From positions 51,975 through 115,974 of the forward strand of contig JAFEHU010000083.1 in assembly GCA_017848435.1 (NCBI GenBank): DNA of 64,000 nucleotides, given 5' to 3'. The notes beneath the pieces were generated by a model. The model was not told where the DNA came from. It searched no databases and worked only from the letters and a program-made list of their open reading frames with translations. The stretch is from Burkholderiaceae bacterium. GTDB taxonomy: Bacteria > Pseudomonadota > Gammaproteobacteria > Burkholderiales > Burkholderiaceae_C. The translations under genes were made by a program, and so were the position numbers. How positions within the stretch are numbered: position 1 is the first letter of the stretch; each line of letters opens with the position of its first letter. This document shows, in pieces, positions 1-9,219 of this stretch.

Positions 1-289
1 TCTTCAGTTCGCCGATGGGCAGGGCGTAGCCGGTGAGGTGCAGCAGCGCGTAGATCAGCATTGAGCCGTGGCCGTTGGACAGCACAAAACGGTCGCGGTC
101 GGCCCAGTGTGGGTTGGCCGGGTTGTGCTTCAGGTGCTGACCCCACAAGGCCACCGCGATGTCGGCCATGCCCATGGGGGCGCCGGGGTGGCCAGAGTTG
201 GCCTGCTGCACGGCGTCCATCGCCAGCGCGCGGATGGCATTGGCCATGTCGGCGGTGTTGGCGTTGGCCAGGGAGGGGGTTGTTGCCAT
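1..289 (-). CDS. tkt: Transketolase, N-terminal part (runs off the window)
   Basis: Thiamine-diphosphate enzyme of the non-oxidative pentose phosphate and Calvin pathways. Reading the minus strand from the ATG at 289 gives about 96 codons typical of the transketolase N-terminus: an [20 protein letters not shown] stretch, [10 protein letters not shown], then [20 protein letters not shown], which carries the conserved cofactor-binding histidines (SGHPG and NGHGS). The family is usually 660-690 residues, so about 85% lies outside the window. It is divergent from speD with about 145 bases between the starts. The frame is open to the edge, so it is truncated only by the window boundary. Confidence 0.93.
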   Translation of the reverse strand, partial: MATTPSLANANTADMANAIRALAMDAVQQANSGHPGAPMGMADIAVALWGQHLKHNPANPHWADRDRFVLSNGHGSMLIYALLHLTGYALPIGELK

Positions 290-433
290 CGGGCGGCTCC
301 GAAAAGGGTAGGGAAAGGGACGCGGGGAAGCCAACGATTTTAACCGGCGAGGCGCGTACCGGCTGGCCGGGGCGCCGCTGCGGGCTTCAGGGTGCGTGAA
401 GGCTGGCCTCGGCTTTGGTGAACCCAATGGCAA

Positions 434-829
434 ATGTTCTACAGTGCGTTGATGCAAGGCCTGCACCTCACCGCCGACCTCTACCAGTGCCGCTGCGACA
501 GCGCCTGGCTGACCGATGCCGCGCGCCTGCTCAGCTGGTGCGAACAAGCCGTGGGCACGGTGGGCCTGCAGGCGGTGGCGCGGCTGGGCCACGCCTTTCC
601 TGCCACGCCCCACGGCCCCGGCGGCGTGACCGCCACCGTGCTGCTGGCCGAGTCGCACCTGTGTGTGCACACCTGGCCCGAGCAGCGCGCCGTGACGCTG
701 GACGTCTACGTCTGCAACTTCGGCGGCGACCACTCCACCAAGGCGCGGCAACTGATGGCCGCGCTGGTGGACCACTTTGCGCCGGAGTGGACGGAGCAAC
801 GCTCTTTGGACCGGGGGGAAGCCGCATGA
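434..829 (+). CDS. speD: S-adenosylmethionine decarboxylase proenzyme (SpeD/SpeH type)
   Basis: Makes decarboxylated SAM, the aminopropyl donor for spermidine synthesis. The 131-residue product fits the short class 1B family. [12 protein letters not shown] holds the Glu73-Ser74 self-cleavage site (Ser74 becomes the pyruvoyl group) and His79. Cys94 (VYVCNFGG) and His53 (GHAF) match the other processing and catalytic residues at the family's spacing. The start is uncertain: ATG 449 ([11 protein letters not shown]) aligns with the usual family N-terminus as well as ATG 434 does, and neither has a clear ribosome site. The stop overlaps the murU start (ATGA). The aminopropyltransferase-like partner is encoded at 10.9-12.5 kb on the other strand. 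Confidence 0.9.
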   Translation: MFYSALMQGLHLTADLYQCRCDSAWLTDAARLLSWCEQAVGTVGLQAVARLGHAFPATPHGPGGVTATVLLAESHLCVHTWPEQRAVTLDVYVCNFGGDHSTKARQLMAALVDHFAPEWTEQRSLDRGEAA

Positions 830-1620
830 GCGCCGCAGCGCCGGGCCGCCCCAAGCAAGGCACGGCCCCCTCGGGGGGCAGCGACCCACACGCAGTGGGG
901 GAGCGTGGGGGCCATGTCAAAGCCCTGATCCTTGCGGCGGGTCGTGGCGAGCGCATGCGGCCCTTGACCGACCACACCCCTAAACCTCTGCTGAAGGTGC
1001 ACGGCAAGCCGCTGATCGAATGGCACATCGAAGCACTGGCGCGGGGCGGCGTGCGCGACATCGTCGTCAACACCGCCTGGCTGGAAGACCAGTTCCCCGC
1101 CACGCTGGGCGACGGCAGCCGCTGGGGCGTGCGCCTCACCTACTCCCACGAAGGGCGCGACTTTGGTGGCGCGCTGGAGACGCTGGGCGGCATTTCACGG
1201 GCTTTGCCGCTGCTGGGCGACACGTTTTGGGTGGTTGCAGGGGATATTCATGCCCCAGCCTTGGTGTTTCCTGGCAACGCAGCTACTGATTTGATAGCAA
1301 AAAACCACCTCGCCCACCTTTGGCTGGTGCCCAACCCGCCGCACAACCCGCGTGGCGACTTTGGCCTGGGCGCAGGCGGCCTGGCGCTGAACCGCGCCGA
1401 GCAGCAGCACACCTACTCCACCGTCGGCCTGTACCGCGCCGCGCTGTTTGCACCGCCCTTGTGTGACATTCCTGCCGGAAACCCGGCCGGCACCAAGGCC
1501 CCACTGGCCCCGCTGTTGCGCGCGGCGATGGACAATCAGCGCATCACCGCCGAGCTGTTCACCGGGGCCTGGACCGACGTCGGCACCCCGGAGCGGCTGG
1601 CCCAACTGAACACCTTATGA
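826..1620 (+). CDS. murU: N-acetylmuramate-1-phosphate uridylyltransferase MurU (nucleotidyltransferase)
   Basis: Converts MurNAc-1-phosphate to UDP-MurNAc in peptidoglycan recycling, downstream of AmgK (26562-27629). After an odd 30-residue leader comes the nucleotidyltransferase signature [17 protein letters not shown] with [14 protein letters not shown], and later VVAGDIH (metal site) and the C-terminal [13 protein letters not shown]. Family members normally begin right at the KALILAAG strand. Here the first ~30 codons are a copy of the GC-rich dispersed repeat (833-912) read in frame. A second insertion-like stretch at about residues 150-159 ([10 protein letters not shown]) is encoded by an AT-rich repeat copy. 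It overlaps speD upstream and pepP downstream by 4 bases each. The assignment to MurU rather than another sugar-1-P nucleotidyltransferase rests on similarity and on the presence of amgK. Confidence 0.82.
   Translation: MSAAAPGRPKQGTAPSGGSDPHAVGERGGHVKALILAAGRGERMRPLTDHTPKPLLKVHGKPLIEWHIEALARGGVRDIVVNTAWLEDQFPATLGDGSRWGVRLTYSHEGRDFGGALETLGGISRALPLLGDTFWVVAGDIHAPALVFPGNAATDLIAKNHLAHLWLVPNPPHNPRGDFGLGAGGLALNRAEQQHTYSTVGLYRAALFAPPLCDIPAGNPAGTKAPLAPLLRAAMDNQRITAELFTGAWTDVGTPERLAQLNTL
833..912 (-). repeat. GC-rich dispersed repeat, copy 1 (coding inside murU)
   Basis: About 80 bases whose core is the near-palindrome GCCCCC-N3-GGGGGC, flanked by GGGCGGCCCGGCG and CCCACTGCGTGTGG-like segments. Further copies lie at 10831-10905, 21541-21620, 33991-34070 and 43749-43830. 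This copy closely matches the 33991 copy and is translated as the N-terminus of MurU. Confidence 0.85.
1275..1303 (+). repeat. AT-rich Comamonadaceae-type repeat fragment inside murU
   Basis: GCTACTGATTTGATAGCA followed by an A run matches the TAGCTAT...ATAGC core of the AT-rich family seen between genes elsewhere in the window. It is read through in frame as AATDLIAKN in MurU, in a position where other members have no equivalent segment that I recall. Confidence 0.6.
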
Positions 1621-3032
1621 ACACCGCTGTGCCTGCTTCCACGGTTCCCGCCTCTGTGTACGCCCAACGCCGCGCCCGCGTTGCTGCCGAACTCGCCAAA
1701 GAAGGCGCGGCGGTCGCCATCGTCCCCACCGCGCCAGAGCGCGCCCGCAACCGCGACAGCGACTTCCTGTTCCGGCACGACAGCTACTTTTACTACCTCA
1801 CCGGCTTCACCGAGCCCCACGCCTGGCTGGTCATCACCAGCGACGGGCAGAGCACGCTGTTCTGTCAGCCCAAAGACCTGGAACGCGAGATCTGGGACGG
1901 CTTCCGCCTCGGCCCCGATGCCGCGCCCGCCGCGCTGGGCGTGGACGCCGCACATTCGGTCGCCACGCTGGACACCCAACTGCCCAAGCTGCTGGAAAAC
2001 CGCAGCACCGTCTGGTACCCGTTCGCCACCCACAAGGGGCTGGAATCGCAGGTCGACGGCTGGCTGCAGGCGGTGCGCGCCCGGGTGCGCTACGGCGCGC
2101 TGTGCCCCGAACGCCAACGCGATTTGTGCGGCGTGCTGGATGAGATGCGTTTGTTCAAAGACGTGTTTGAGCAGGCCACCATGCGCCGCGCCGCGCAGAT
2201 CAGCGCCGAGGCGCACATCCGCGCGATGCAGCTCAGCGCCCGCCGCCTGCGTGCCGGTGAAGACGTGCGCGAATACCACCTCGACGCCGAGTTGCTGCAC
2301 GAATTCCGCCGCCAGGGTTCGCAGTACCCCGCCTACAGCTCCATCGTCGCCGCCGGCGCCAACGCCTGCGTGCTGCACTACCGCGCCGACGCCGCCCCGG
2401 TGCGCAACGGCGAGCTGGTGCTGATCGACGCTGGCTGCGAATTGGACGGTTATGCCAGCGACATCACCCGCACCTTCCCCGCCAACGGCACCTTCACCGG
2501 CCCGCAGCGCACGCTGTACGACCTCGTGCTCGCCAGCCAAGACGCAGCCGTGGCCGCCACGAAAGCCGGCGCCCGGTTCACCGATCCGCACGAGGCTACG
2601 GTGAAGGTGCTGGCGCAGGGCATGCTCGACGTCGGTTTGCTCGACAAAAACAAGGTTGGCAACGCGCAAGACGTGATCGAGAATCGCAGCTATTTTCAGT
2701 TTTACATGCACCGCACCGGCCACTGGCTGGGCATGGACGTGCACGACTGCGGCAGCTACGTGGAGCCAGGCGAACAAGGCACCAGCGAGCGCAAAGACCC
2801 GCTGAGCGGCGAAACCATCGTCAACCGCCCCAGCCGCATCCTGCGGCCCGGCATGGTGCTGACCATCGAGCCCGGCCTGTACGTGCGGCCCGCCGAAGGG
2901 GTGCCGGAAGAGTTCCACAACATCGGCATTCGCATTGAAGACGATGCCATCGTCACCGAAACGGGCTGTGAATTGATCAGCCGGGGTGTGCCTGTGAAGG
3001 CGGATGAGATTGAGGCGTTGATGCGGGCTTGA
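1617..3032 (+). CDS. pepP: Xaa-Pro aminopeptidase (aminopeptidase P, M24B)
   Basis: Cytosolic metallopeptidase that removes an N-terminal residue preceding proline. At 471 residues it is the usual size (E. coli PepP 441). An N-terminal creatinase-like domain (roughly residues 10-150) precedes the pita-bread catalytic domain. The five dinuclear-metal ligands are visible: Asp271 (LIDAGCELDGY), Asp282 (SDITRTF), His369 (GHWLGMDVHD), Glu418 (TIEPGLYV) and Glu441 (IRIEDD). ATG 1617 overlaps the murU stop (ATGA), so it is translationally coupled. Tail-to-tail with tamB, 18 bases away. Confidence 0.96.
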   Translation: MNTAVPASTVPASVYAQRRARVAAELAKEGAAVAIVPTAPERARNRDSDFLFRHDSYFYYLTGFTEPHAWLVITSDGQSTLFCQPKDLEREIWDGFRLGPDAAPAALGVDAAHSVATLDTQLPKLLENRSTVWYPFATHKGLESQVDGWLQAVRARVRYGALCPERQRDLCGVLDEMRLFKDVFEQATMRRAAQISAEAHIRAMQLSARRLRAGEDVREYHLDAELLHEFRRQGSQYPAYSSIVAAGANACVLHYRADAAPVRNGELVLIDAGCELDGYASDITRTFPANGTFTGPQRTLYDLVLASQDAAVAATKAGARFTDPHEATVKVLAQGMLDVGLLDKNKVGNAQDVIENRSYFQFYMHRTGHWLGMDVHDCGSYVEPGEQGTSERKDPLSGETIVNRPSRILRPGMVLTIEPGLYVRPAEGVPEEFHNIGIRIEDDAIVTETGCELISRGVPVKADEIEALMRA

Positions 3033-3050
3033 TGCCCCCAACGCAGGTGC

Positions 3051-6000
3051 TCACTGCCACCGCCACGTGAAAATAAAGTCCACCGCGTTGTCCAACCCCG
3101 TCTGGCCGCGCAGGGTGAAGCGCTGGGCGATGCGGTAGAGCAGCTGGAAGTTGCCGGCGGTGCTGTTGAGGCCGCGTTCGTAGCCCACGTACAGCCGCTC
3201 GGAGAGTTGTTTGCCCAGGGTGACGACGGTTTCGCGCACTTCGCCGTCGGTCTGGCGCAGGGAGATTTCGTCGAGGCCAATGGAGCGGGTCAGCTTGGTC
3301 ACGGCGCCTTCTTCTTCGCCGGCAAACAGCGCCACCGCCGCGCGTTGCAGCAGGGCGGTGTCGGTGCGGCCCAGGCCACTGCTGGCGCGGCCCAGCACCA
3401 GCCACGAGAGCTTGTCCACGTCGGGCAGGTCGGGTTCCGAGAACAAGCGGATGCGCGGGTTTTGCGCGGTGCCGCTCACCGTCACGCCGACGCGGATGTC
3501 GGTCTTGGGCCGGGTGGCTTCGATGTCGAGCCGCGGGTTTTCAATCGGCCCGATGAAGGTGACCACGCCGCGGTCGATGGTGAGTTTCTGGCCGTACGCG
3601 TCGTAGTTGCCGCCCACGGTGCGCACGGCGCCAATGAGCGCCAGCTTGCCACCGGGCGAGGTCAACTTCAGGTCGCCCTGCAAGCGCGTGCTGAGCCCGC
3701 GCCCCTTGAGGCGCAGCTGCTCGCCCAGGCCAATGCCGAGGTTGAGCGCCAGCACCCGTTGGGCGGCGCTGGGGGCGGCAGGTTTGGGTGCGGTGGGCGC
3801 CGCACCGGGTTGGTTGGGCGCGCGCTTGACCACCACGTCGCTGGCCAGTGTGGGCGCGTCGCTGCGGGTGAAGTCGAACAGGCCTTCGTCCACGGTGAAC
3901 TGGCCGTCCAGCGCCACGCGGTTGGCCGCCAGCCGCAGCTGGGCCTGGCCGCTGGCCACCACCCGCTGGTCGACCCGGCCCAGCACCTGGAACTTGTCGG
4001 CCACCACCTGCACGTTGGCGCTGGGCACCGCGCCCAGCGCCGCGTCGCCGCTCAGGCGCAGCGTGCCGTTGCCGGCGCGGGCGCTGAAGCGTTCGATGCG
4101 GGCGGTTTCACCGCGCAGGCTGATGGCCACGTCGCCGTCGGTCACGTTCACGCCCTGCAGCACGTTGCGCACCGACAGCTTTTGCCCTTGCAACTGGCCG
4201 GTGAATTCGGGCGCGCCGAGCTTGCCGGCCAGGCTGGCGCTGGACTGCAGCGCGCCGCCCAGCCGCCAGCCCGGCGGCACCCAGGTGGCCAGGCTGGCGA
4301 GGTTTTTCACCTGCAGCTCCAGCACGCCTTGCAGTGGGGTGTTGGCATCGGGAAAGGCCTGGCCCGGCGGGGTGCGGGCCACAAAAGCACCCACCGCCAC
4401 ACCGACCGATTCACCCGCCAGCGCCTGGGTGAAGTTCCACACGCCGTTGTTGGCGCTGAGGGCCAGCCGCAGGTCGGTCAGGCCGAGTGCCTGGGTGTCG
4501 GTCTCGTCGCTGATCTGCAGGTCGCCGCGCAGCCGTTCCAGCACCACGTCGGCCACCGGGCTGGGGTCGCTTTTGAGGGCGATGCGCCCGCCCACCACCA
4601 GGTCGCCGCCCCAGCCAAAGTCGGGCTGCAGCTCGGCCAGCAGGGGGGCCACCGCCAGCGGGTCGAGCGTGGCCTGGACGTCGTAGCGCGTGCTGCCGGC
4701 GGCGCCATCGGCCCCGCGCGTTTGTTGCCACAGGGCCGTGCGCCAGTGCAGCGCGGAGCGGGTGCTGCCAACGCGGAAGTCGAGCTGCCCTGGCTGGACC
4801 TCCACGCTGTGCAAGGCCTCGGCCCACTGCAGTGCCAGCGCCACGTCGCGCGTGGCCAGCCAGGGCGCGCCGGGCTTGGCCGGGTCGCTCAGCGCCAGCT
4901 GTTGCAGGCTGCCGCGCCAGGCGGTGGCCAACAGGCTGGGGGCTGACCCGGTGGCTTGGCCGAGGCCGCCTTGCAGCTTCAGCACGGCGTTGGCTTTGCG
5001 GGCGGGTGCTGGTGCGGCGCCGGTGGTGGCCGGCCGGCGGGCGTCGGCCAACAGGCTCAGCGTGTGGGCACGGGCGGTGCCGTCCAGCGCCAGTTGCAGG
5101 CTGTCCAGCGACGGGCCTGGCAGCACGAGTTGCGACAGTTTGGCCTGCAGCTGCATCGGTGCGTCGAGCGCGGTGCCCAGTTGCCAGTTCAGGTCGGCCT
5201 GCTGCAGCTGTGCCGGGCCGGCCACCAGCCCGCGCACGGCCAGTTGGCCCTGGCTGGTCAGCACGGCATCGCGGCCCTGCAGCTGGGCTTTTCCCTGCAC
5301 CGCGCCGGCAATGCGCAGGGGCGCGGGCTTGCCGTTGGCATTACTTGCGGGCAGCAAGGCCATCAGCGGCTGCAGGCGCTGCAGCGTGGGGGCGTCCACG
5401 GTCACATCGGCCTGGTAGGCCGCTGGGCCTTTGGCGGGGGAGAGGCTGGCTTCGGCGTTGAGTCGGTTGCCGGCCAGCTGCAGTTGTGCGGTGGCGTGGG
5501 CCGGGGCGGTGGCGGACTGTTGGAGCGCCAGTTCGCCCTCCACCGGCACATCGGCGAGGCGGCTGTTGCGCAGCGTGGCCTGCACCTGGCCCGAGAGGCG
5601 GGCGAGCGTGGTTTGCCAGTTGGCCGGTGCACCCGGCGTGGTGTCGGCTGGGGTTGGCGCGGCCGCCATTGACAGGTCCACTGTGGCGTTGGCGTTGAGC
5701 TGCGTGCGGCCCTGGCGCGCAGACGCTGGCGCGCCGCCGGGCCACCAGAGCAGCGGGTCGAAGGCCTGGAGCTGGGCCTGCCCTTTGACCTGCACAGGCG
5801 CGTTGGCGCTGGCGCGCTGCAGTTCACCGCTGAGCATGGCCTGGGCCGCGCCGGCCTGCAGCAGGGCGCGTTGCAGCGCCACACGCAGGCCACCGTCGGG
5901 TGCGGTGCTGCTGTGCGCGTCGAGCTGCAGTTGCACCGGTGTTTTCTGGGCCGGTACCAGACCGCGGAGGTCGGTGGTCAGGTCCACCGTGGTGCTGCCC

Positions 6001-7298
6001 TGGCCGCGCAGGGTGACGGGGCCACTCAGCAACAGGGCCGGGGCGCGGGCGTCCAGCCCGGCGGGTTGCAGCGCATCCAGCACGGTGTTCAGGGCCCAGC
6101 CATCGGCGCGGTTCTGGCCGGTGGCGCGCAGGTGGCCAGCGGCTTGTTTGGCGCTGCCCAGCTCGGCGTCGAGTTGGGTCAGCGTGGCGAATTGGGGTTG
6201 GTCGGGCGGGGTTTGCAGCGCCAGGTGGAGTTGCCGCAGCGGCAACTGGCCGTCGCTCCAGCGGCCGGCGGTGGGGTTGGTCAGCGCCAGTTGCACGGTG
6301 GCGGGTTGGTTGCGTGCGGGGCTGGTGATTTGCGCGTTGCCGGCCAGCTGCGTGCGCGGGGCCGCCGCAGTGAAGGCCGAGAGGTCGATGGCTTGCCAGC
6401 GCGCGTCCAGCGTGGACACGGGCCAGGGCACGAAGGGCTGCAGCACGGCGTTGGCGCTGAGTTCGGCTGGCGGCGTGGTGGCGGGTTTGGCGCCGGGCTG
6501 TTTGGCAGGTTGTACAGCGGGGACGGTGGCCAGTCGGGCGGCCAGCGCCAACTGGGCCAGCGGGCCTGACAGGGTGAGCTGGCCCTGCAGCGTGGGCAGG
6601 CGGGATGCGGCGTCACCGGGGCTGGGCTGCGTCAGGTCGAGCCGGGCGTCCACCGGCATCTGGTCACCGGTGGCAACCTGGGCGTGGCCGCTCAGGCGGA
6701 AGCGGTCCCAGTCGAGTTGTTGCAGGTCGATGCGGTGGTGTTGGCCCGCGTCGGCTCCTGCGGCTAGGCGGGCCTGCAGGTCGCGCAGGGGCTGCGCTTC
6801 CAGGCCGGGCAGCTGCAGCTCGGCCACGTCGATGGCGTTGATGCGCAGCGTCAGGGGCAGGCGCAGGTGTTTGGGGGCTTGCAGCGCCGAGGCCGGGGTG
6901 GACGCGGCCTGGCCGGGCGTGACCACCAAGCGGGCCACCGACAGCGATTCGGCCACCACGTCCACCCACGCGCCGGGGGTGGACGACACACCCAGGCGCA
7001 GGCCGCGCCAGGCCAGGCCGTCGAGCTGGAGTCTGGCGCCATTACCCGGCAGTTGCACGGTGACCTGGTCGGCCGAGAAGTCGCCCAGCAGCGGGCCTTT
7101 GGCGGCGGCCACCGCCACGCCCGGGAGCCGTGCCAGCCACCAGGCGGTGCCGCCCACGGTGCCCAGGCTGTACAGCCCGGTGGCCAGCGCTGAAACGGCC
7201 AGCACCGCCACAGCGGCCACGCTGCCGCCCAGCCACAACCCCCTGCGGCGGCGGGCGGCTGGCGGGGGCGGCGCGGTGTCGGGCTGGTCCGCCGCCAT
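3051..7298 (-). CDS. tamB: Translocation and assembly module subunit TamB (DUF490)
   Basis: Very large inner-membrane-anchored periplasmic protein that works with TamA in outer-membrane biogenesis (autotransporter assembly, and lipid transport as an AsmA-like bridge). The 1415-residue product has an Ala/Pro-rich cytoplasmic tail, an RRRRG stop and one hydrophobic anchor (about residues 24-45). A long series of beta-rich AsmA-like repeats follows, then the conserved C-terminal TamB domain (roughly the last 350 residues, with KLTSPGGKLALIGAVRTVGG and RPKTDIRVGVTVSGTAQNPR) ending FTWRWQ. Its ATG overlaps the tamA stop by one base (TGATG). E. coli TamB is 1259 residues. The large size and low-complexity Ala/Gln/Leu content are normal for the family. 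Confidence 0.95.
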   Translation of the reverse strand: MAADQPDTAPPPPAARRRRGLWLGGSVAAVAVLAVSALATGLYSLGTVGGTAWWLARLPGVAVAAAKGPLLGDFSADQVTVQLPGNGARLQLDGLAWRGLRLGVSSTPGAWVDVVAESLSVARLVVTPGQAASTPASALQAPKHLRLPLTLRINAIDVAELQLPGLEAQPLRDLQARLAAGADAGQHHRIDLQQLDWDRFRLSGHAQVATGDQMPVDARLDLTQPSPGDAASRLPTLQGQLTLSGPLAQLALAARLATVPAVQPAKQPGAKPATTPPAELSANAVLQPFVPWPVSTLDARWQAIDLSAFTAAAPRTQLAGNAQITSPARNQPATVQLALTNPTAGRWSDGQLPLRQLHLALQTPPDQPQFATLTQLDAELGSAKQAAGHLRATGQNRADGWALNTVLDALQPAGLDARAPALLLSGPVTLRGQGSTTVDLTTDLRGLVPAQKTPVQLQLDAHSSTAPDGGLRVALQRALLQAGAAQAMLSGELQRASANAPVQVKGQAQLQAFDPLLWWPGGAPASARQGRTQLNANATVDLSMAAAPTPADTTPGAPANWQTTLARLSGQVQATLRNSRLADVPVEGELALQQSATAPAHATAQLQLAGNRLNAEASLSPAKGPAAYQADVTVDAPTLQRLQPLMALLPASNANGKPAPLRIAGAVQGKAQLQGRDAVLTSQGQLAVRGLVAGPAQLQQADLNWQLGTALDAPMQLQAKLSQLVLPGPSLDSLQLALDGTARAHTLSLLADARRPATTGAAPAPARKANAVLKLQGGLGQATGSAPSLLATAWRGSLQQLALSDPAKPGAPWLATRDVALALQWAEALHSVEVQPGQLDFRVGSTRSALHWRTALWQQTRGADGAAGSTRYDVQATLDPLAVAPLLAELQPDFGWGGDLVVGGRIALKSDPSPVADVVLERLRGDLQISDETDTQALGLTDLRLALSANNGVWNFTQALAGESVGVAVGAFVARTPPGQAFPDANTPLQGVLELQVKNLASLATWVPPGWRLGGALQSSASLAGKLGAPEFTGQLQGQKLSVRNVLQGVNVTDGDVAISLRGETARIERFSARAGNGTLRLSGDAALGAVPSANVQVVADKFQVLGRVDQRVVASGQAQLRLAANRVALDGQFTVDEGLFDFTRSDAPTLASDVVVKRAPNQPGAAPTAPKPAAPSAAQRVLALNLGIGLGEQLRLKGRGLSTRLQGDLKLTSPGGKLALIGAVRTVGGNYDAYGQKLTIDRGVVTFIGPIENPRLDIEATRPKTDIRVGVTVSGTAQNPRIRLFSEPDLPDVDKLSWLVLGRASSGLGRTDTALLQRAAVALFAGEEEGAVTKLTRSIGLDEISLRQTDGEVRETVVTLGKQLSERLYVGYERGLNSTAGNFQLLYRIAQRFTLRGQTGLDNAVDFIFTWRWQ

Positions 7299-9196
7299 CA
7301 GAAGGTCACCCCGACACCGAAGTGCAGGCGGAATTGCTTCAGCTTGTCGGCGTAGGCCAGGTCCAGCCGCAGCGGGCCGACCGGGCTGCGGAAGCGCACG
7401 CCCGCGCCGTAGCCCAGCACCGGTCGGAGCGCGCCAAAGTCGTTGGCGGCCGAGCCCGCGTCGATGAACACCGCGCCGAGCAGCGCCGGGATGCTGGGCA
7501 CGATCACGTGGGCGGCCTCAACGCTGCCCGTGAGCAGCACCCGGCCGCTGGTGACGGTGCCGTTGACCAGCGGCCCGAGCGCCTGGTAGGTGTAGCCGCG
7601 CACCGATTCGTCGCCCCCGGCGCGGAACTGCAGCGTGTCGGGCACACCGATGCCGGAGCGGGCGAACACCTGGCCGGCCTCCAGCCGGGCGCTGCCGAGC
7701 CACTGGCCGCCAAGCGGTTGGTAGGCGTTGAGGCGGCCATAGGCGCGGGCGAACGGGCCGTTGCCCGCGACGTTGGAAAACGCGTAGCCGCTGCCGAACT
7801 CGCCGTGCAGCGCGTAGCCCTGCGTGGGCAGCAACACGCTGTCGAGCCGGCGCAGCGTGACGTGCACGTTGGCGGTGACGGCGCGGTCCAATCGGTCGGG
7901 GATGGTGGGGTTGGTGCTGTCGGTGGCGGCGGTGGTGCCTTCGAGGAAGAACAGCCGGTCGACGCGTTCGCTCTCGATGGCGCGGCCCGCCCGCAGGCGG
8001 GTGGAGCGCACGGTGCTGCCTTCCAGCACCTCGCGCTGCAGCCGCGCCGCCACCAGGTTGCGCCAGCCGCCTTCGAGCGGGTGGGTGTTCAGGTCGGTTT
8101 CCAGCGACTGGCGGTCGCGGCCGAGTTCGAGCTTGTTGCGGGCGGTGATGTCGGTGCCAAAGAACGAGCGGTCAAACAGGCGGCGGTTGGTGTGCTCAAT
8201 CGAGACGCGCTGGCCGGTGCTGTCGCTGTAGCCCAGGCCCAGCTCGGCCTGGTTCTTGGGCAGTTCGCGCACCCGCACGGTGACGGGTGTGGCCTCGGCC
8301 ACGGCCGGGTCGGGGTTGATCTCCAGCACCGCGCTCTCGAACAAATTGGCGCGCTGCAACCGCTCCTGGAAGTCGAGCAGCAGCTTCTCGGTGTAAGGCG
8401 TGCCCGCCTGGTAGGTGCGCAGGTTGTTCACGGCCTGCGGGCTGTAGCGCTGCAGGCCTTCGACCGTGGTGTTGCCAAAGCGGAACAGCGGGCCGCTGTC
8501 GAGCGCGAGCTGGAGCTTTACCGTGTTGGCCGGGGCGTCCACCTCGGCGGCGGTGTTGGCCCAGTTGGCAGCGGCATAGCCCTCGGCGCGGGCGGTGCCC
8601 AGCGTGCTGGTCTTGGCGTCGCCCCAGGCGCCCTGGCGGAAGGGTTCACCCGGCCCGAGTTTCCAGCTCTGGCGCAGGCGCAGCACCAACGCATGGGCCT
8701 TGGCGTTGCCGGCTTGCGCGGCCGTGTTCAGGTCGCCGGTGACGGTGAGGTCGGTCTTCTGCACCGTGGTGCGTGGCCCGCTCTGCACCGTGACCTGCAC
8801 ACTGGGCAGCTCACCGGCCGCCCCTTGCTTCTTGACGCTGACCTGGGGGTTGAAGTAGCCCTCGGTTTCCAGCAGCGCGCGCACCTGGGCCGGGGCGGCC
8901 TGCACCAGGCGGTTGAGGTCGGCGGGGTTGATGGCGTCGGCCGCGGGCAGCTTCTGGAAACGGGCGAGGTCGAGGTGGGTGTTGAGCAGGCGTTTCAGGT
9001 CGCTGGGGGCTTCAATGGCCAGGTCGTAGGCGGCGGGGCCGGTGGTGGTGGCGGTGTCTTCCGGGGCTGCGGCGTCGGGTTTGGCGCTGAACAGGCCGCA
9101 GCCCGTCAGGCCACAGACCCACAGCGCCAGCACGGCCGTGGCCAGCCGGTTTGGGGATTCAGAGGGGCGGGGTGGAAGGGCGTGCGCGCGGGCCAT
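7298..9196 (-). CDS. tamA: Translocation and assembly module TamA (Omp85/BamA family), with a lipobox
   Basis: Outer-membrane beta-barrel of the Omp85 family with POTRA domains, partner of TamB. The 632-residue product has POTRA-like repeats (about residues 75-330), a 16-strand barrel C-terminal half with the SVRGYTYQALGPL motif (VRGY signature of the L6 loop), and a terminal phenylalanine (LHFGVGVTF) as outer-membrane proteins require. Unusually, the N-terminus is a signal sequence ending in a lipoprotein-type box (CGLTGCGLF, cleavage before the cysteine), so the mature protein may be acylated. It overlaps tamB by one base and follows the FAD oxidoreductase gene by 23 bases. Confidence 0.93.
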   Translation of the reverse strand: MARAHALPPRPSESPNRLATAVLALWVCGLTGCGLFSAKPDAAAPEDTATTTGPAAYDLAIEAPSDLKRLLNTHLDLARFQKLPAADAINPADLNRLVQAAPAQVRALLETEGYFNPQVSVKKQGAAGELPSVQVTVQSGPRTTVQKTDLTVTGDLNTAAQAGNAKAHALVLRLRQSWKLGPGEPFRQGAWGDAKTSTLGTARAEGYAAANWANTAAEVDAPANTVKLQLALDSGPLFRFGNTTVEGLQRYSPQAVNNLRTYQAGTPYTEKLLLDFQERLQRANLFESAVLEINPDPAVAEATPVTVRVRELPKNQAELGLGYSDSTGQRVSIEHTNRRLFDRSFFGTDITARNKLELGRDRQSLETDLNTHPLEGGWRNLVAARLQREVLEGSTVRSTRLRAGRAIESERVDRLFFLEGTTAATDSTNPTIPDRLDRAVTANVHVTLRRLDSVLLPTQGYALHGEFGSGYAFSNVAGNGPFARAYGRLNAYQPLGGQWLGSARLEAGQVFARSGIGVPDTLQFRAGGDESVRGYTYQALGPLVNGTVTSGRVLLTGSVEAAHVIVPSIPALLGAVFIDAGSAANDFGALRPVLGYGAGVRFRSPVGPLRLDLAYADKLKQFRLHFGVGVTF

Positions 9197-9219
9197 GCCG
9201 GCATCTTAAAGTGGGTGCT

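Noticed and set aside
1536..3041. Long open frame antisense to pepP (about 500 codons)
   Set aside because: Arises from GC-rich codon bias on the other strand. No recognisable domain, His/Val/Gly-rich composition and full overlap with a clear pepP. Similar antisense frames over maeB, the cyclase, tamAB and lptD were rejected for the same reason.
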